Origin: Drosophila persimilis | Lineage: Eukaryota > Arthropoda > Insecta > Diptera > Drosophilidae | NCBI RefSeq assembly: GCF_003286085.1 | Contig: NW_020825342.1 | Location: forward strand, 1 to 64,000 | DNA: 64,000 nt | Direction of reading: 5' to 3' | In this document: positions 18,842-29,959 of the stretch, in pieces | How positions within the stretch are numbered: the stretch's first letter is position 1 | Layout: the number at the start of each line of letters is the position of its first letter | Program-made: the position numbers and the translations under genes | The notes under the pieces: generated by a model | Seen by the model: only the letters and a program-made list of their open reading frames with translations | The model's database searches: none | What the model was told of the DNA's origin: nothing

Positions 18842-21680
18842 AGCAGCATCCGCTGCTCTTATACTCCGCCTCGAAGAGAGCGGAGCAGACGTAGCCCTGA
18901 TTCAGGAACCTTGGATTGTGGGATACAAGGTTTGTGGACTAGGGTCGAAGGATAATTGTAGCTCAGCATGAAGGTAAAACCCGCACCTGCATTCTCGCCA
19001 GAAAACACCTTAATATCTTTCTGCTCCATAATTATAGCGATAGCGACAACACGGCGGCAAGCCTAGAGCTGAAAGGGATACATCTAAGGCTGATGTCGTC
19101 CTACATGGCCCATGAGGAAAACGATCCTCCCAACAAACTAGCCAGCGACAGCGAGAGATCGGACATAGACCTATTAATAGGTTGCGATGCCAACGCTCAC
19201 CACACTCAATGGGGGAGCTCGAACACAAATGTAAGGAGCTTTTCAGCTTCATCCTTAACTCAAATCTATTTATTTGTAATCGGGGCAACGACCCCACTTT
19301 TACAATTAAAAATCGACAGGAGGTTATTGACATCACCTTAGTGTCTCCCAACCTGTTAGACATAGTCAAGAGTTGGCAAGTCCTTGATGACCACTCTTTC
19401 TCTGACCACAGATACATCGAGACCACACTATCCCTCGAGTGTCCAAAACCTAAGGACTATATTAATCCCAGGAAAGCCAACTTCTTCAGGAAGGTACTGG
19501 CTGTGGGTACAATCCCGCGAACATGGCTTAAGGCAAAGATAGTCTTCATTCCCAAAGCAGGAAAAGCCTCGCAATCAGCTGCAAAAGACTTTAGACCAAT
19601 CAGCCTATCGTCCTTCCTCCTCAAAACCTTTGAGAGACTCGTAGGGCTGCAACTGAGAACAACTATACACCCTCAGTTGCTGTCAGGCGCACAGCATGCC
19701 TACCGGAAAGGAAAATCCACGGAAACGGCTCTTCATGAAGTGATCTCAGCGGTAGAGAAATCTCTGCATCACAAAGAGTACTCACTCATAGCCTTTCTCG
19801 ATATTGAGGGAACTTTCAACAACGTTGTACCGGGCGCCATTACAGAAGCCCTGACTGACCTGGGGGTGGACCGTCACTTGGTGATGCTCATTGATCAATT
19901 GCTCACATGCAGGACGGTGACATCATCGATGGGATCGTCCGCCCAGTCAAGGTATGTCAACAGAGGCACCCCGCAAGGTGGTGTCCTGTCTCCTCTTCTG
20001 TGGAACATAGTAGTCAACAAGATTCTTTGTGACCTAGAAGGGGGGGGTCTGAAAAGTCGTCGCCTATGCGGACGACGTTGCGATTATCTTCTCGGGGAAA
20101 TACCCCCAAACACTGTGCGACTTAATGACCACAAAGCTAGCGCAACTGTCGGATTGGACAGAATCGCGCGGTCTGGGAGTAAATCCCTTAAAAACGGAAC
20201 TCGTATTATTCACAAATAAATACAAGGTCCCGCCCCTCAACCCTCCAATACTACAAGGATGCAGGCTCTCCTTTAGCGACAGTGCAAGTTACTTAGGGTT
20301 GGTAATTGACAAGAAGCTTAGCTGGAAACTGAATGTCAAAGACAGAGTGAAGAAGGCAATGACTGCACTCTACACATGCAAAAAAGCTATTGGCTATCCC
20401 AAAGCTATCCCAAGCATAATCCAATGGATATATCAAGCTATAGTTAGACCAATACTACTCTACGGAGTTACGGTGTGATGGCCCTATCAAAAAGGGCGAT
20501 CACCAAGCAACTGGGCAAAGTCCAGCGGACTGCCGCCCTATGTATCAGCGGAGCTCTTCGCACCACCCCAAATGATGCGCTAAATGCCATCCTATGCCTA
20601 CAAAGCCTTGACCTCGCAGGAAAGGAACGGGCAGAAGCAGCAGCAATACGTCTAAGAGACTCAGATCAATGGGTGACACAGTGCATAGGTCACTCTGCCA
20701 TATTAAATAATAGCAGTACCGTCCCCTCAAAAACAGACTACCAAGTTCCAAGAGAGTATACAGACCCTCCCTTCGACACAATCATCCCTCACAGAGACGA
20801 ATGGCTCGAGGGACTCCCAGTCCCAGATGGGGCCATAAACATCTTCACAGATGGATCAAAGCTGGACGACAGAGTCGGAGGGGGAATCTACTCTGAACAG
20901 CTAAACATAAGGCATTCCTTCAGACTCGCAGATCATTGCAGTGTCTTTCAAGCGGAAGTCATAGCAATCAGGGAGGCTCTAGACTGCCTACAAGCGGCTG
21001 CCGTCACGGCAACCAAGCTAAACATTTATAGCGACAGCCAGGCTGCGATCAAATCGCTAAGCGCGATTTCCTCGAACTCGGCCACCGTGGCAGACTGCCG
21101 CAAATCTCTGCACGAGATGGCTCAGCAATTTGCTATTAGCCTAATTTGGGTCCCGGGCCACCGGGACATCGAGGGCAACTGTATAGCGGACGAGCTGGCC
21201 AGATCTGGCACTACAATCCCCCTTCTCCAAGACAAGGAGGATATCTGTATGCCAATGGCCACCTGTAAGCTCATTATTAGGGAGCAATACAAGCGACTAA
21301 AAAACGATATGTGGCAAACAGTGCCGCGATGTCGCACAACTCGGCAAACATGGCCGACCATGGACATGAAGCGCACCTCCGAGCTCCTCAAGTTAAGCAG
21401 GAAAAGGTGCAGCGTAGTCACACGTTCCCTCACGGGACACTGGCTAATAGGCACCCACGCTAACAGGCTGGGGGCCCCACATAACGATTTTTGTCGCAGC
21501 TGTAGAGACGAGGAAGAGGAGGAGACAGTGGAACATCTGTTCTGCTCCTGCCCAGCTCTCAGCAGAAGAAGGGTACAGCACCTGGGCTCAGCCTTTCTAC
21601 ACGACATCTCACAGATGTCCAAACTATGTCCCAGGAGGATAGCGAACTTTGTGAGAGCATCTGGATGGGATAATTGCTGA
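18801..21680 (+). pseudogene. LINE ORF2: endonuclease, reverse transcriptase, RNase H
   Basis: The frame starts with LRLLQINLHHCKAASAALIL, the typical opening of an APE-type endonuclease. It breaks near 18972 and resumes from about 19093 with IGCDANAHHTQWGS and the SDHRYIETTL block. A deletion near 19480 joins the end of the endonuclease to mid-RT (FRPISLSSFLLKTFERL, RGTPQGGVLSPLLWN). The catalytic YADD-type region near 20068 is shifted by one base in a G-run. Another indel lies near 20475. The final frame (20475-21680) holds an RNase H domain (INIFTDGSK, IYSDSQAAIKSL, WVPGHRDIEGNCIADELA) and a C-terminal CRSC...HLFCSC zinc motif. RNase H points to the LOA or I group. Confidence 0.88.
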
Positions 21681-21798
21681 CAGGAAGTCTCACAACGCAG
21701 GAAGGAAATGATCCTATGCGGTATCACAACGGGCCGAAACCGGCCTAAGTGTGACGGGCTGCGAGCGTGCCCGGCAGCCGCCTCAACCTAACCTAACC

Positions 21799-22160
21799 TA
21801 TGTGGACTTCATGGAAGAGTATGAAGGACTAGGACATATGAAGATTGTGCCAGCATTAAAAGTTCCCAAAAGGCACTACTTCATTCCACATCATTGTGTA
21901 CTCAAACCTGAGAGCACCACCACAAAGCTTCGGGTAGTGTTCGATGCATCATGCAAATCAACAAGCGGGAAATCTTTGAACGACATTCTGCAGGCTGGAC
22001 CCACCGTTCAGAGCGAACTTATGTCCATTCTGCTACGATTTCGAATTCATAAGTACGTATTCACAGCGGACATAGAAAAGATGTACCGGCAAGTGTGGAT
22101 GAATCCGGAGGATCAATTCCATCAGATGATAGTCTGAAGAAACAATCCATCCGAAGAGAT
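21799..22160 (+). pseudogene. BEL/Pao Pol fragment (RT start) after the LINE, block A
   Basis: The BEL frame resumes after the LINE target duplication with VPKRHYFIPHHCVLKPES, LRVVFDASC and FTADIEKMYRQV, the first RT blocks of BEL/Pao elements. A TGA replaces a Trp codon near 22135 compared with block B. The fragment ends at a junction with Helitron sequence. Confidence 0.85.
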
Positions 22161-22340
22161 CCTATACCTATAATAGAAATACCTAGCACAAGTAACAGGA
22201 TCTGCCCTGATAAGTCGCTTCTTTTTGGTGTAGGGTAGATTCATTGCTTCTTCTTCGCTAATGATCTCCCTATCTACGTTTTTTTCGAGCAAAACAAGCT
22301 ACTCTGGCCACCGCGTTTCAGCAGCAGACAGAGTAATGAA
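22161..22340 (-). pseudogene. Helitron replicase fragment, block A right end
   Basis: The minus strand encodes the TLSAAE to CARYFDYR section, the same part as the start of the plus-strand copy at 13278. It ends at a DINE-1 3' terminus. Together with 23077-24256 it represents one minus-strand Helitron gene split by a DINE-1 plus a deletion. Confidence 0.78.
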
Positions 22341-23076
22341 ACGAGGGGGAACGTTGGGAGTTGCTGCGGACACCGCAACTCTACTGTTATACCCGATACT
22401 AAGTCAGTATGGCTCTCCTCCGGCAGACGCCGAAATTTTGAGATATACGTTTTATAGTGAGAACTAAAAGGAGTGCGGATACTAAATTTGGTTACTCTAG
22501 CCTTAATAGTCCCTGAGATTTGTGAATATCCCCAGATTTGCATCCTTTGCGGGGGCGGAAGGGGGTGTGGCGAAATTTTGAAACAAACTCGTCTCGGTCC
22601 GATATATTAGGAGTGTGGATACCAAATTTGGTTGCTCTAGCTTTTATAGTCTCTGAGATCTAGGCGCTAATGTTTTACTCTAAGCAAAGCCGCCTATGCT
22701 ACGAGAAAAAATTAAATTGTTTTCTTGATGCTGGCTATAATAATAATACGATCCAATTCAGATTCTGCAGTCTAAAAGATATGGTCATTCTCTACGATTC
22801 TGCGTTTTTGGTTTTCTCGTATCTTTAAAATTGTGGATGCCACAGATTTTCGCCCTTTGTGGGGGCGGAAGTAGGCGGGGAGAAGTTCTGAAATATTTTT
22901 GTAGCAGCATATCACAGAAGTCTGGATCCAAAACATCGTTGCTCTAGCTCTTATAGTCTTTGAGCACTAGGCGCTGAAGGGGACGGACAGACGGACAGAC
23001 GGACGGACGGACAGACAGACAGGGCTCAATCGACTCGGCTATTGATGCTGATCAAGAATATATATACTTTATGGGG
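22341..23076 (-). mobile_element. DINE-1-like element with internal and 5' deletions
   Basis: It starts with the reverse of the DINE-1 3' terminus (ACGAGGGGGAACG, hairpin, inner TATACCCGATACT). An internal segment is missing near 22430, and the first ~105 bp of the 5' end are lost at 23076. The body includes the CCGTC/CTGTC-type tract near 22982. Confidence 0.85.
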
Positions 23077-24256
23077 AAGTGCTCCGCTTGCGTAAGCAGA
23101 TTGAAATGTTATTTCGAATCTTAATGAGTTCTAACTTCTTATAATTGAAGAATAGTTTGTCAGTTCTACAACCTCTCCTATCTACATTTCGAAGCTCTGA
23201 TCTAACAATGGTTGTAAAACTTTGCGAAGATTGTCTTTTGACGCCTGCATAAATAGTGGGAAAGGATAACTCTTCCGAGTCAATGTCTAGAATCATGTCG
23301 AGAGGTCGTTGGCCTTGACCTGGTGCGATTTTAATAATCTTATCATCAAATGGTATGTTGTTTTCAAGCAGAGTTTCCTGACCTCCAGGGTTGAGCTCTT
23401 CGGCTTCTACTTCCTCGTCGGGATGGGCTGGATCCGTATCTACATTCCTATCTCTATTCTGCATACTTTCTAAAAAGGCTGCGTCTGCTTGAGATGCTAC
23501 GAAAGGAACAATATCGGATGTGAAACCAGAGATTCATTGCTCGTTAACTACAACATTATGCTTTTTATACAAATCTGTGGTAACTAAATAACGAAGTGCT
23601 TCAAAAATGTTGGAAGGTCTAATGGTTTCAGCCATGAAAGCATGAAGATACTCTTTTCTGCGTTTGAGGTGGAGCTGAATTACCTGGGCTTCATGGAAAG
23701 CTCGTGGAAGCTCCTTCACGATATATAATGGTATTTTGACCTCGACCCCCAGGCAATATAGGCTTAATTATCATAAATGGAAGTCGAGGAGAAAGCAGTC
23801 GTTCCTCTAATGGAGTAAGCCCCTTTAAGCAGTCGGGCAGCATGGGGAAATCTAATTCATTGAAGAAAAGCTTAGGCTTTATACGCTTCTTAATGTTGCT
23901 ATGACATGTTCTGCAGAATTTTAATGCTGGGCAATCAGAAGGGAATGCTAAAAGGCTCTCAAGAGCGAAAATTTCACCACTAAACTCGCAATCACTTTCT
24001 AAAAGGACGCGAGGAATCTTACAAATTCGTTTGGGGAACCACAGGCCTTTGCAAGAAAGGCAAGCCTGATCAGGACCCAGCTTTATATTCCTGTTATAAA
24101 CTACTTTCAGAGCTTCTATGCCACTAAGCCTGATTCTGGGTTCTATCTGAGCCCTATCTTCCTGGGAGATATTGGGAGATATCCATGCTGATCTGTCCCT
24201 TTGACCCCCTGTATCCCGTTTCCTAGTATCCTTTTCCTACTCGTACGCGATTTAAT
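23077..24256 (-). pseudogene. Helitron replicase, N-terminal fragment (DUF6570 region), block B
   Basis: This is the counterpart of 7028-8119, with the same Cys-rich, DUF6570 and EELSFPTIYAG blocks and the same frameshift and stop. It extends about 80 bp further to the next conserved block (LFFNYKKLELIKIRNN, CLRK). The frame ends against the truncated DINE-1 at 23076; roughly 60 residues expected before TLSAAE are absent. Confidence 0.8.
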
Positions 24257-25380
24257 TATACCCGATACTCAAAATGAGTATTGGGGTATATTAGATTTGT
24301 GGTAAAAGTGGATGTGTGTAACGTCCAGAAGGAATCGTTTCCGACCCTATAAAGTATATATATTCTTGATCAGCATCAATAGCCGAGTCGATTGAGCCCT
24401 GTCTGTCTGTCCGTCCGTCCGTCCGTCCGTCTGTCCGTCTGTCCGTCTGTCCGTCCCCTTCAGCGCCTAATGCTCAAAGACTATAAGAGCTAGAGCAACG
24501 ATGTTTTGGATCCAGACTTCTGTGATATGTCACTGCTACCAAAATATTTCAAAACTTTGCCCCGCCCACTTCCGCCCCCTCAAAGGGCGAAAATCTGTGG
24601 CATCCACAATTTTAAAGATACGAGAAAACCAAAAACGCAGAATCGTAGAGAATGACCATATCTTTTATGCTGCAGAATCTGAATTGGATCGTATTATTAT
24701 TATAGCCAGCGTCAAGAAAACAATTTCATTTTTTCTCGCCCTGTCTCTCTCTAACACACACGTAGCATAGGCGGCTTTGCTTAGAGTAAAACATTAGCGC
24801 CTAGATCTCAGAGACTATAAAAGCTAGAGCAACCAAATTTGGTATCCACACTCCTAATATATCGGACCGAGACGAGTTTGTTTCAAAATTTCGCCACACC
24901 CCCTTCCGCCCCCGCAAAGGATGCAAATCTGGGGATATTCACAAATCTCAGAGAATATTAAGGCTAGAGTAACCAAATTTAGTGTCCGTACTCCTGTTAG
25001 ATCTCACTATAAAACGTATATCTCAAAATTTCGCCCCACCCCCTTCCGCCCCCACAAAGGACGAAAATCTGTTGCATCCACAATATTGCAGATTTGAGAA
25101 AACTAAAAACGCAGAATCATAGATAATGACCATATCTATTAGATTGCTGAATCTGGAACAGATCAGACCATTTTTTTTAGCCAAAAGGAACAAATCAATT
25201 TGCAGTGGCTACGCAGCGCCCGACGTCACGCTCAGACTGATTTTCTGTCTCTCTCGCACGCACTCTTTGTCGTGTCGTTAAATATTAGCGGCGTCTGCCG
25301 GAGGAGAGCCATACTGACTTAGTATCGGGTATAACCGTAGAGTTGCGGTGTCCGCAGCAACTCACAACGTTCCCCCTCGT
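24257..25380 (+). mobile_element. DINE-1-like element, full length (1124 bp), block B only
   Basis: It starts TATACCCGATACTC with a short ATACTC/GAGTAT hairpin and ends ...AGTATCGGGTATA, hairpin GAGTTGC/GCAACTC, CCCTCGT. The inner TATACCCGATACT and AGTATCGGGTATA form subterminal inverted repeats. Block A (8110-8125) shows the uninterrupted site, so the termini are exact to within the T-run. No target duplication is seen, as expected for Helentron-type elements. Confidence 0.92.
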
Positions 25381-25770
25381 TTTTTATATAAATTCTTATC
25401 TCGACCATTTGCCAGAGCTCTAAATGGGTAGTAAAATATCCTCCATGCCCACACTCCGCCGACCAGAGACAAAAGCCGATGCCAGCGCGTACTTCCTTCT
25501 CCCGTTTAGCTATTATCAGCTCCTAGAACCTGTACGTTGTATGCTACAGGTAAAGACAAATTTTAAATGGCAATGGGTTTTATGGCAGGGTTTTAGGAAC
25601 GTTTTTAAGAATAAAATATATATAAAATTTTGGCGCCCAACGTGGGGCCCTTCTTCGGCATGCCCCGACCAAGAAAATTTGTATAAAGTCATCAACACCA
25701 ATGCGAGCTGCATCTCAAGGCAGTGTCATAAGACTTATTCCTTTATCCCTTAATTCCCAAGATATATGCA
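25381..25770 (+). repeat. LTR end, tRNA-Lys primer site and leader start, block B
   Basis: This repeats 8116-8508 of block A with few substitutions. The primer site is at 25631-25648. The stretch ends with TGCA (25767-25770), the left target duplication of the gypsy insertion. Confidence 0.75.
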
Positions 25771-26302
25771 AATTAAACAACTGCGGTAGCGGATTGTGTT
25801 TTTAAAAAGTTTTTATTTTACTTCGAACTTCACTGATATAGATTTAAGTAGAGGGTCACAAAGGAATTCCGGGCCAAGGGATTGCGCGATCTTAATATTT
25901 AGCTAGACTTTGCGGTGTCGCTGCTGGATCAAGACTGATTTGAACTTTCTGATCTTTGCATCGTTGATCCCTTTCGGGAATCGTTTTTCTATAAACATTT
26001 CAATTGATTTCGCCATCCCGAGTATTGGATTTCGTCATCCAAAGAGAGAACTGTAAAAGGCCTAAAGTGCAGGATCTGCAGAAAGCCGGGAGTGAGATTG
26101 TTTATGAGAAGCCGGGTGTGGGCAAACATTGGTTTTCCATTTAGGCGAGTGTCAAAGATTGGGATTGCGGCGGGGGCGCTTGAGATTGTACATCTTAGAA
26201 ATCAATTAGGCGGAGGCCCAAGATTGAAATTGTTTTCGTTTTGGAAAGCCAAAGATTGTTTACAACTCGTATAAGAGCTCAATGGAATTGGGTACGTTAA
26301 CT
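25771..26302 (-). repeat. Gypsy 3' LTR (plus-strand left copy)
   Basis: On the minus strand it starts AGTTAACGTACCC and ends GTTGTTTAATT. It is preceded (at 26303-26312) by a G-rich purine tract. It is identical to 32132-32663 as read. Confidence 0.95.
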
Positions 26303-26312
26303 CCCCCCATTC

Positions 26313-29300
26313 TTAAATGTTTCGTCCCGATACACTTTGAAGTTCTGATAGAGCTCTAATTTCTTCTGACAGTATTTGAATGTTGCTTTCCACTATTTCT
26401 TCTGACGGTATTCTTATTGATTTAATAAGTACAAATTTGGTTAATTTATAGCCGAAGTAAAATAACATTATCAATATCAAAATGATTAAAAATAATGTTA
26501 TTAATGGTAAGGCCGTATTACCTAATGTTATAAGGGGATTTAAAATATTAACATTATCAAAAGAAAATTGCTTATCATTCGATTGTATATAATCAACTAA
26601 TTCAAAATCGCTATATCTATGATGCGATATATATCTTAGAATTTTACCCTTATCATTTATGTGGGTTATATTATTTATTACAATTGTGTTGTTGAATATA
26701 AGGAGATACGATCCTAACAAAGTAGTATTGTCTACGATATTTTTGCCTGAAACTAATATGGCACCATCCTGAATGATGTCTATTTCTTTGTTTTTTCCCC
26801 TTTTTTTAGTGCAGTTGCCTTTAAAGCCATTAAGTAAATTGGTGAAACAGGTACTCTTTAAATTTATTTGTGCGTAATTGTTAAAAGTTTCACTTCTAAA
26901 ATTATTCATTAAATAGTATTTCTCCTTACATTCACAAACTTTTTCACTTATAACTAACATTCCATCATTTTGTGAGATGGCTCTTGCATGGTAAAACTTG
27001 CAAATATCTTTAATTTGAGGATATTTTATGTAAATGATTATTAAATCTGCATTTCGAATTATTTTAACCGTTGCAATGTCCAACAGATCAGACAGTTCAA
27101 CATTATGTTTTTCATGCTTATAAATGTCCTCTATTTCGTTTTTATTTAAAATTTTTGTATTGAAAATGTTTACTTTTAAGAGGGTTATGGTATCAACTAA
27201 ATTTAGTAGGTCAAAAGTTATTAATTTTAAACGATGCTTTCTCAGTATCGTTTCTTCATTGAAGATGACATTTTTTAATGAATTTGATAGCAATTCAATT
27301 TCTTTGAAAAATTTGGAATTTATTACAAATTGTTTATTATTATTTTCAGTTAATTCATTTACTTTATTTTGTATTTTCAAAAAGTCGTCATGATCAGGGC
27401 TGCCTGCTATCCATTTCCAAATGGTACCTAATTCATTTATTCCCCTTTCTTTCCGTTTTGGAACTAATTCAATATGTGCTATTAAACTGTCCTTTAAATT
27501 ATTAAATGCTCCAATTGCTGGTTCATCCAGCTGTATTAATGTTTTCTTGGATGCCCTTCGTGAAACTTTCCCATTTACTCCGCTCAGATATTTTGTTAAA
27601 GGTTTGGCAATTGTGGCATAATTTCGGACAAATTTTCTGTAATACCCTGTTAGTCCTAAGAAGCTACGTAGCTCTCTGATATTTTTAGGAATTGGATAGT
27701 TTTGTATTGTGGAGATTTTGTCTGGATCTGTTTTAATGATATTTTGGGAAACAATGTATCCCAGAAATTTGGTTTCCAATTGAAAGAATTTAGACTTTTC
27801 TAGTGAAATTTTCATGTTAGCGTTTTGCAATATCTGAATTATATGAATTAGATCTTTATAATGTTGTTCTATAGTTTTTGAAAATATTATTATATCGTCC
27901 ATATAAACGTGACAAGTTTTCCCAACTTGTTCTCTAAGTATATCATCGTCCATTGACCTTTGGAAAATTCTGGGAGCGTTCGTCAATCCCATAGGCATTC
28001 TTAGAAATTCATATTTGCCGTTATTTATGGAAAAAGATGTTTTTTCAATATCTGATTCCCTCATTAAAATCTGATAGAAACCTGACTCTAAATCAATGGC
28101 CGAGAAATATTTCGCTTTACCTAAATTGGCAAGGATTACTGAAGGATCTTGCATAGGGTATCTATCCGGTATAGTGTTTTCATTAAGTTTCTTAAAGTCT
28201 ATTACTAATCTATGCTTAGAAGTTCCGTCCTCATTTACTCCCTTCTTTGGTACTACTATTACCGGTGAATTATATGGGCTTTTACTAGGTCTGATTATAC
28301 CTTTATCTAACATTTTACTTATTTCGTTATTAACGAAATCGTTAACCGAATAAGCGTATGGATACTGCTTGCCATATACCGGTCTATCGTGTTCAGTGTT
28401 AATCTCTCCTTTTATATCCGTTCTGAACGGTAACTGTAAATTTATATTGGCATGGTCTTCTTCGATGATAGATACCATTTTCTCTCTGAGATTTTCTAAA
28501 TTGTCCTCTTTGTAGGTTATTGTGTTATACAATTTCATTTTTTTCAATTCAGAATTTGCATAATTTTGAATGTCGGATATTTCTACGACGGCGCGTTCAG
28601 GATTTTTGCATCCCAAACTTTTAAATTGTTCATTGTCGGATAATTCAACGACGGCGTGTTCAGGATTCTTTAATCCCAAACTATTCGAACTTTTAGTGTC
28701 GGATAATTCAACGACGGCGTGCTCAGGATATTTTAATCCCAAACTATTAAAACTTTGGATGTCGGATAATTCAACGACGGCGGGTTCAGGATATTTGAAT
28801 CCCAAACTATTGACGGATAATTCTTCGTCGGCGTGCTCAGGATTTTTTGATCCCAAGCTATATAAACTTCCTTCTACCTTTACTGAATCGCTTTTCATTT
28901 CTTTTTCTTCTTCAAAATATTTTTTTATTATATATTCCTTCAACGGAAGGATGGTTTTTCCTTCTATAAAGGTTAATTTGTTTAAAGAAAGGACCTCGTC
29001 ATATATTAGTTTCTCCTCATTGTCTTTATAACTTAAAGTCCCCTTTCCTGTATTAATAACCGCTCCGATTTTCTTTAATAGGTTAAATCCTATTAGTAAA
29101 TCTGCCTCCATTCCATCTATTTCATAAAACACTTGCTTTGTGTTGAAAATTGTTATATTATGGAAATATTTAATTATTGAAAACCCATTCACTGTAGCAA
29201 CTTTCTTATAAATTGGTAATTCTTTTTTATTGTCGTAAATTCCTTTTTTTATATAACAGAAAGTTGCTCCCGTATCTATCAAAACTTTTAATTCTCTGTT

Positions 29301-29318
29301 TATTTTTTTGTCTACTCT
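26313..29318 (-). CDS. Fused Pol-Env frame of the deleted gypsy: protease, RT, then Env
   Basis: One open frame of about 1000 residues; no ATG start is seen before the protease, so entry from Gag by -1 frameshift is inferred and the start is approximate. Order: protease (VLIDTGATFCYI), a linker with five repeats of about 21 residues (28565-28865), RT (FSAIDLESGFYQI, MPMGLTNAPRIF, VYMDDIIIF near 27895), and the tether FLGLTGYYRKF. At about 27470-27500 RT passes directly into Env near a basic cleavage-like site (RKERGINE), and the frame ends with a membrane segment (LPLITLFLIILILIMLFYFG) and tail. RNase H and integrase are absent. The fusion is in frame. Whether the product has any activity is unknown. 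Confidence 0.87.
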   Translation of the reverse strand, partial: RVDKKINRELKVLIDTGATFCYIKKGIYDNKKELPIYKKVATVNGFSIIKYFHNITIFNTKQVFYEIDGMEADLLIGFNLLKKIGAVINTGKGTLSYKDNEEKLIYDEVLSLNKLTFIEGKTILPLKEYIIKKYFEEEKEMKSDSVKVEGSLYSLGSKNPEHADEELSVNSLGFKYPEPAVVELSDIQSFNSLGLKYPEHAVVELSDTKSSNSLGLKNPEHAVVELSDNEQFKSLGCKNPERAVVEISDIQNYANSELKKMKLYNTITYKEDNLENLREKMVSIIEEDHANINLQLPFRTDIKGEINTEHDRPVYGKQYPYAYSVNDFVNNEISKMLDKGIIRPSKSPYNSPVIVVPKKGVNEDGTSKHRLVIDFKKLNENTIPDRYPMQDPSVILANLGKAKYFSAIDLESGFYQILMRESDIEKTSFSINNGKYEFLRMPMGLTNAPRIFQRSMDDDILREQVGKTCHVYMDDIIIFSKTIEQHYKDLIHIIQILQNANMKISLEKSKFFQLETKFLGYIVSQNIIKTDPDKISTIQNYPIPKNIRELRSFLGLTGYYRKFVRNYATIAKPLTKYLSGVNGKVSRRASKKTLIQLDEPAIGAFNNLKDSLIAHIELVPKRKERGINELGTIWKWIAGSPDHDDFLKIQNKVNELTENNNKQFVINSKFFKEIELLSNSLKNVIFNEETILRKHRLKLITFDLLNLVDTITLLKVNIFNTKILNKNEIEDIYKHEKHNVELSDLLDIATVKIIRNADLIIIYIKYPQIKDICKFYHARAISQNDGMLVISEKVCECKEKYYLMNNFRSETFNNYAQINLKSTCFTNLLNGFKGNCTKKRGKNKEIDIIQDGAILVSGKNIVDNTTLLGSYLLIFNNTIVINNITHINDKGKILRYISHHRYSDFELVDYIQSNDKQFSFDNVNILNPLITLGNTALPLITLFLIILILIMLFYFGYKLTKFVLIKSIRIPSEEIVESNIQILSEEIRALSELQSVSGRNI
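28565..28865 (-). repeat. 63-bp coding tandem repeat between protease and RT
   Basis: Five units encode variants of NSLGLKYPEHAVVELSD followed by four variable residues. The first unit is shorter. The repeats stay in frame. Confidence 0.9.
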
Positions 29319-29335
29319 TTTTAGGTAGGGCAGAC

Positions 29336-29959
29336 CTACTTCGGGGGCTGATCTAAAAAATGATCCTCCTCAATGTTATTTATCCTCATTGCTTTATTAG
29401 CCGGTTGTTCCGACATTTCGTTTGGCTTTCGATTCTGCGCTTGATTGTCGTTAGACTGATTATTCGGTACTACGTTTGCCCTAAAATGCTGGGCTTGGCT
29501 ATAATTGTTATTATTTCTCCTATAATAACCGTTAGTATTCTCCCGATAATTTCTATTGTTATTATTTCCCCTGAATTGATTGCTGTTCTGTCGGTTCCGG
29601 ATTTGTATAGATTCGTCTACCTCCATTGGTTCTGGGGCCTGATTTTGTTGTTTATTACCCAAGAAATAGGGTTGTCCCCAAGACATGTTATTCCTCTGCA
29701 AATCCCTTTTTTGGTCGAATGGTGAACTGTTAGTCCTAGATTGTCGCTGGTTGAATCTTAAGGTATTAAAATTATTATTTCCTGAATTTCTGGGACCGCT
29801 GAATTGGTAGGCAAATTGGGCCCGAATGTTATTAGATTGCAATTCCTGTACCTTTGCTAAGGCATTCGGTAAAATTTGGGGATTCAATGAAAATAGGATT
29901 TCAGCAATGCCGCCGTTTAGGCCAGTGACAAAAATGCGTAAGGCATTGTCTCTAATTTG
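29336..29959 (-). pseudogene. gag: Gypsy Gag, C-terminal part, below the DINE-1
   Basis: The minus strand continues Gag after the DINE-1. It encodes LNGGIAEILFS and QILPNALAKVQELQ, then a long Asn/Gln/Arg-rich tail (NSNQFRGNNNNRNYREN) typical of gypsy Gag, which has no zinc knuckle. It stops at 29336 next to the Pol opening in the -1 frame. The frame agrees with 31065-31685 once the inserted DINE-1 is disregarded. Confidence 0.85.

Larger units (their letters stand above)
17374..21798 (+). mobile_element. LOA/I-like non-LTR retrotransposon (LINE) inserted in BEL
   Basis: The insertion is flanked by the 10-bp duplication TATGTGGACT (17364-17373 and 21799-21808). Block B keeps the empty site near 40123-40132. 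The element has ORF1, then ORF2 with endonuclease, RT and RNase H. It ends in CTAACCTAACC rather than a poly-A tail. Several frameshifts make it inactive. Confidence 0.9.

Noticed and set aside
21784-21798. CCTAA repeat at the LINE end as insect telomeric TTAGG
   Set aside because: It is only a few units, located between LINE and target duplication, so it is the element tail.
24395-24455. CCGTC/CTGTC short repeats as a CRISPR array or independent satellite
   Set aside because: The tract is a constant internal part of every DINE-1 copy here (also near 22982, 30105 and 43060).
26092-26274. Open frame inside the gypsy LTR (also at 32453)
   Set aside because: It lies in non-coding LTR sequence, is short, and is opposite in direction to the element.
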